64,000 bases of DNA from Pedobacter lusitanus (GTDB lineage: Bacteria; Bacteroidota; Bacteroidia; Sphingobacteriales; Sphingobacteriaceae). Positions 62,296 to 64,000 of this stretch are shown here, piece by piece. Position 1 is the first letter of the stretch. The number at the start of each line of letters is the position of its first letter. Location: assembly GCF_040026395.1 (NCBI RefSeq), contig NZ_CP157278.1, positions 3,658,001-3,722,000 of the forward strand, in the 5' to 3' direction. The notes under the pieces were generated by a model that had not been told where the DNA came from, ran no database searches, and was given only the letters and a program-made list of their open reading frames with translations. The position numbers were made by a program, and so were the translations under genes.

Positions 62296-63668
62296 TGAGC
62301 AGAATACCCGTTTGTGTGGTTTTTGATGCCGGCAAAACGAACAAAAAGGTTTTTGTATTTGATGAAAATTACAATGTTGTTTTTGAGCGGTCTGCACGTT
62401 TTCTGGAAATAGAAGATGAAGACGGAGATCCTTGCGAAAACCTGGAGAGTTTAACGTTGTCCGTACTGGATACTCTTTCTGAGTTAATGAAGAAAGAAGA
62501 ATTTGAAATCAAAGCCGTAAATTTTTCTACTTATGGGGCAAGTCTGGTGTACATCGATGAAAACGGGAAACCGCTTACTCCGCTTTATAACTATCTTAAA
62601 ACATATCCTGAAGAACTCAAAAGGGAGTTTCATGCCAAACACGGAAGTCCGGAATTAATTGCCCGGGCGACGTCGTCTCCGATTTTAGGAAGCCTGAATG
62701 CAGGAATGCAGTTATACCGTATAAAAAAAGAAAAACCTGAAATTTATCAAAAGATCAGCTATGCACTGCATCTGCCACAGTATCTGAGTTCTCTGGTATC
62801 AGGTATCTTTTGTTCAGAAATGACCAGTATCGGGTGTCATACCTTACTCTGGGATTTTAAAAAAAATCAATACCATGACTGGGTTAAAAATGAAGGCCTG
62901 GATCTTAAACTGGCACCTGTTGTAAATGTTAAACAGGTTTTCCCGGCTTTGGCTTTTAACTCTGCCTATCTCACAGGTATAGGACTACATGACAGTTCCG
63001 CTGCGCTCATTCCTTATCTGATTAATTTTCATAAACCTTTTGTATTAATTTCTACAGGGACCTGGTGTATAACCCTGAATCCGTTTAATTCTTCTCCTCT
63101 CACCAGTGCAGAACTGGAAAATGATTGTCTCTCTTATCTGCAGTATCAGGGTAAGGCAGTAAAAGCCTCCCGTATTTTTGCTGGTTATGAACATGATCAG
63201 CAGGTCAAACGTATTGCCGGACATTTTAAGCAAAGTGTTAACCGCTATAAAAAGATGAAGTTTGATCCTGATGTGATCAGAAGTTTAATCAGGAATAAGG
63301 AACAGGGGGCGATACATAGCGATATTGATTTTAAACAACGTAACCTTTTTGTTTTTTCTACAGATACGTTAGCATATCACCAGTTAATTTTTGATATTGC
63401 AGTACAACAGTACAATTCTTCGAAATTAGTAATGGGAGATTATAGTGTGAAGCGGATTTTCGTAGATGGTGGCTTTAGTAAGAATGAGATTTATATGAAC
63501 CTTTTGGCCAGATTATTCCCTGATATGGCCGTATTTGCAGCATCAATGGCACAGGCTACCGCTATCGGAACAGCTCTGGCCATACATAAAACATGGAATA
63601 CGAAACTTATGCCAGATAATTTAATTGAATTAAAGTACTATGCTGCTTCTAATGATTTTTCCTTATGA
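62295..63668 (+). CDS. rhaB: FGGY-family carbohydrate kinase, rhamnulokinase
   Basis: 457 residues. FGGY/actin-like fold: phosphate-1 motif CVVFDAGKTNKKVFVFDENY, FVLISTGTWCITLNPF (phosphate 2) and the adenosine segment IFVDGGFSKNEIYMNLLARL. Phosphorylates L-rhamnulose in this operon. It is diverged from E. coli RhaB and called by position, so the symbol is functional rather than a direct ortholog call. Overlaps the next gene by 4 bases (ATGA). Confidence 0.85.
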   Translation: MSRIPVCVVFDAGKTNKKVFVFDENYNVVFERSARFLEIEDEDGDPCENLESLTLSVLDTLSELMKKEEFEIKAVNFSTYGASLVYIDENGKPLTPLYNYLKTYPEELKREFHAKHGSPELIARATSSPILGSLNAGMQLYRIKKEKPEIYQKISYALHLPQYLSSLVSGIFCSEMTSIGCHTLLWDFKKNQYHDWVKNEGLDLKLAPVVNVKQVFPALAFNSAYLTGIGLHDSSAALIPYLINFHKPFVLISTGTWCITLNPFNSSPLTSAELENDCLSYLQYQGKAVKASRIFAGYEHDQQVKRIAGHFKQSVNRYKKMKFDPDVIRSLIRNKEQGAIHSDIDFKQRNLFVFSTDTLAYHQLIFDIAVQQYNSSKLVMGDYSVKRIFVDGGFSKNEIYMNLLARLFPDMAVFAASMAQATAIGTALAIHKTWNTKLMPDNLIELKYYAASNDFSL

Positions 63669-64000
63669 AGAGAGTAGGCCTGTTTATCCCCTGTTATGTT
63701 GATCAGTTTTATCCTAATGCAGGTATTGCAACTTATCAATTATTAAAAAAACTGGGTCTGGATGTGACTTATCCGACCGGACAAACCTGCTGCGGACAGC
63801 CGATGGCCAATTCAGGATTTGAGCATCTCACTCAGGGATGTAATCAGCTGTTTGTAGATAATTTTTCTGAATTCGATTATATAGTCTCTCCTTCCGGTAG
63901 CTGTGTCTTACATATTAAAGAACATCTGCATACTGAAAAATCAGAAGAACAGGCCTCAGGAATAAGAAAAAAGGTATATGAGCTGGTGGAATTCCTGGTT
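63665..64000 (+). CDS. LutA/YkgE-like (Fe-S)-binding lactate utilisation protein, cut by window edge
   Basis: 112 codons visible. Starts MKRVGLFIPCYVDQFYPNAG and has the CCG-domain cysteines in TGQTCCGQPMANSGFEHLTQ, with SPSGSCVLHIKEH, matching LutA/YkgE, one subunit of the LutABC L-lactate oxidation complex. Coupled to the kinase by an ATGA overlap. In this operon it would finish lactate from RhaEW to pyruvate; lutB and lutC are expected just beyond the window. Confidence 0.88.
   Translation, partial: MKRVGLFIPCYVDQFYPNAGIATYQLLKKLGLDVTYPTGQTCCGQPMANSGFEHLTQGCNQLFVDNFSEFDYIVSPSGSCVLHIKEHLHTEKSEEQASGIRKKVYELVEFLV

Overview
The window looks like chromosome of a Sphingobacteriaceae bacterium, most likely Pedobacter or a close relative (phylum Bacteroidota). 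The grounds are family-level: an IPExxxVDY-family protein, the gene set GNAT-argG-argC-argD-argF'-argB-proC-argE-argH, a RhaEW-type bifunctional rhamnose enzyme, few Shine-Dalgarno sequences, and many intergenic promoters with the Bacteroidota -7 box TAnnTTTG (several with a TTTG-like -33 element). GC content is low. There is no phage, transposase or CRISPR array.

Layout. 1-1475: 3' truncated aspS (minus). 1.6-4.0 kb: ECF sigma factor, anti-sigma factor and exported repeat protein as an overlapping operon closed by a clear terminator. 4.0-23.6 kb: housekeeping and single genes (TerC, nucleoid protein, bestrophin, rRNA methyltransferase, CsaA, TadA, Mn-type SOD, OxyR, GDP-fucose synthase, TrmB, ATL protein, AhpD-like protein, Tag, CPBP protease, PolA, UPF0173 hydrolase, EbfC, NamA-like enoate reductase, M28 peptidase, FAD oxidoreductase).

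24.1-35.5 kb: a nearly complete arginine operon. ArgF' carries Val90, which predicts the N-succinyl route. A GNAT protein leads the operon, an exported alpha/beta hydrolase is inserted before argB, and an aminotransferase closes it. A 490-base leader with its own promoter precedes it. 35.6-37.0 kb holds a decayed ABC exporter and a perfect 31-bp palindrome.

37.0-48.7 kb: prfC, a Q-rich lipoprotein, an RsmI-like methylase, yicC-gmk-nadD, a carboxypeptidase-regulatory-like exported protein, the acpP-fabF-rnc operon, the IPExxxVDY protein and pyk. Then come tRNA-Ser(GGA) and an unusual chain of stem-loops.

49.0-57.7 kb: an accessory detoxification region with two paralogous Crp/Fnr regulators that share a CRP-like recognition helix. 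Each is followed by TGTGA-N6-TCACA-type sites in front of stress genes (a YceI/tautomerase/SDR/NTF2/nitronate monooxygenase operon on one side, a DJ-1/PfpI protein on the other). An HxlR relic, an orphan LytTR regulator, a quinone oxidoreductase and a TMEM175-type channel follow.

57.8-64.0 kb: L-rhamnose operon (rhaT, rhaEW, rhaI, FGGY kinase, start of a LutA-like gene). It would carry rhamnose through rhamnulose-1-phosphate to DHAP and L-lactaldehyde, then lactate and pyruvate; it runs off the window.
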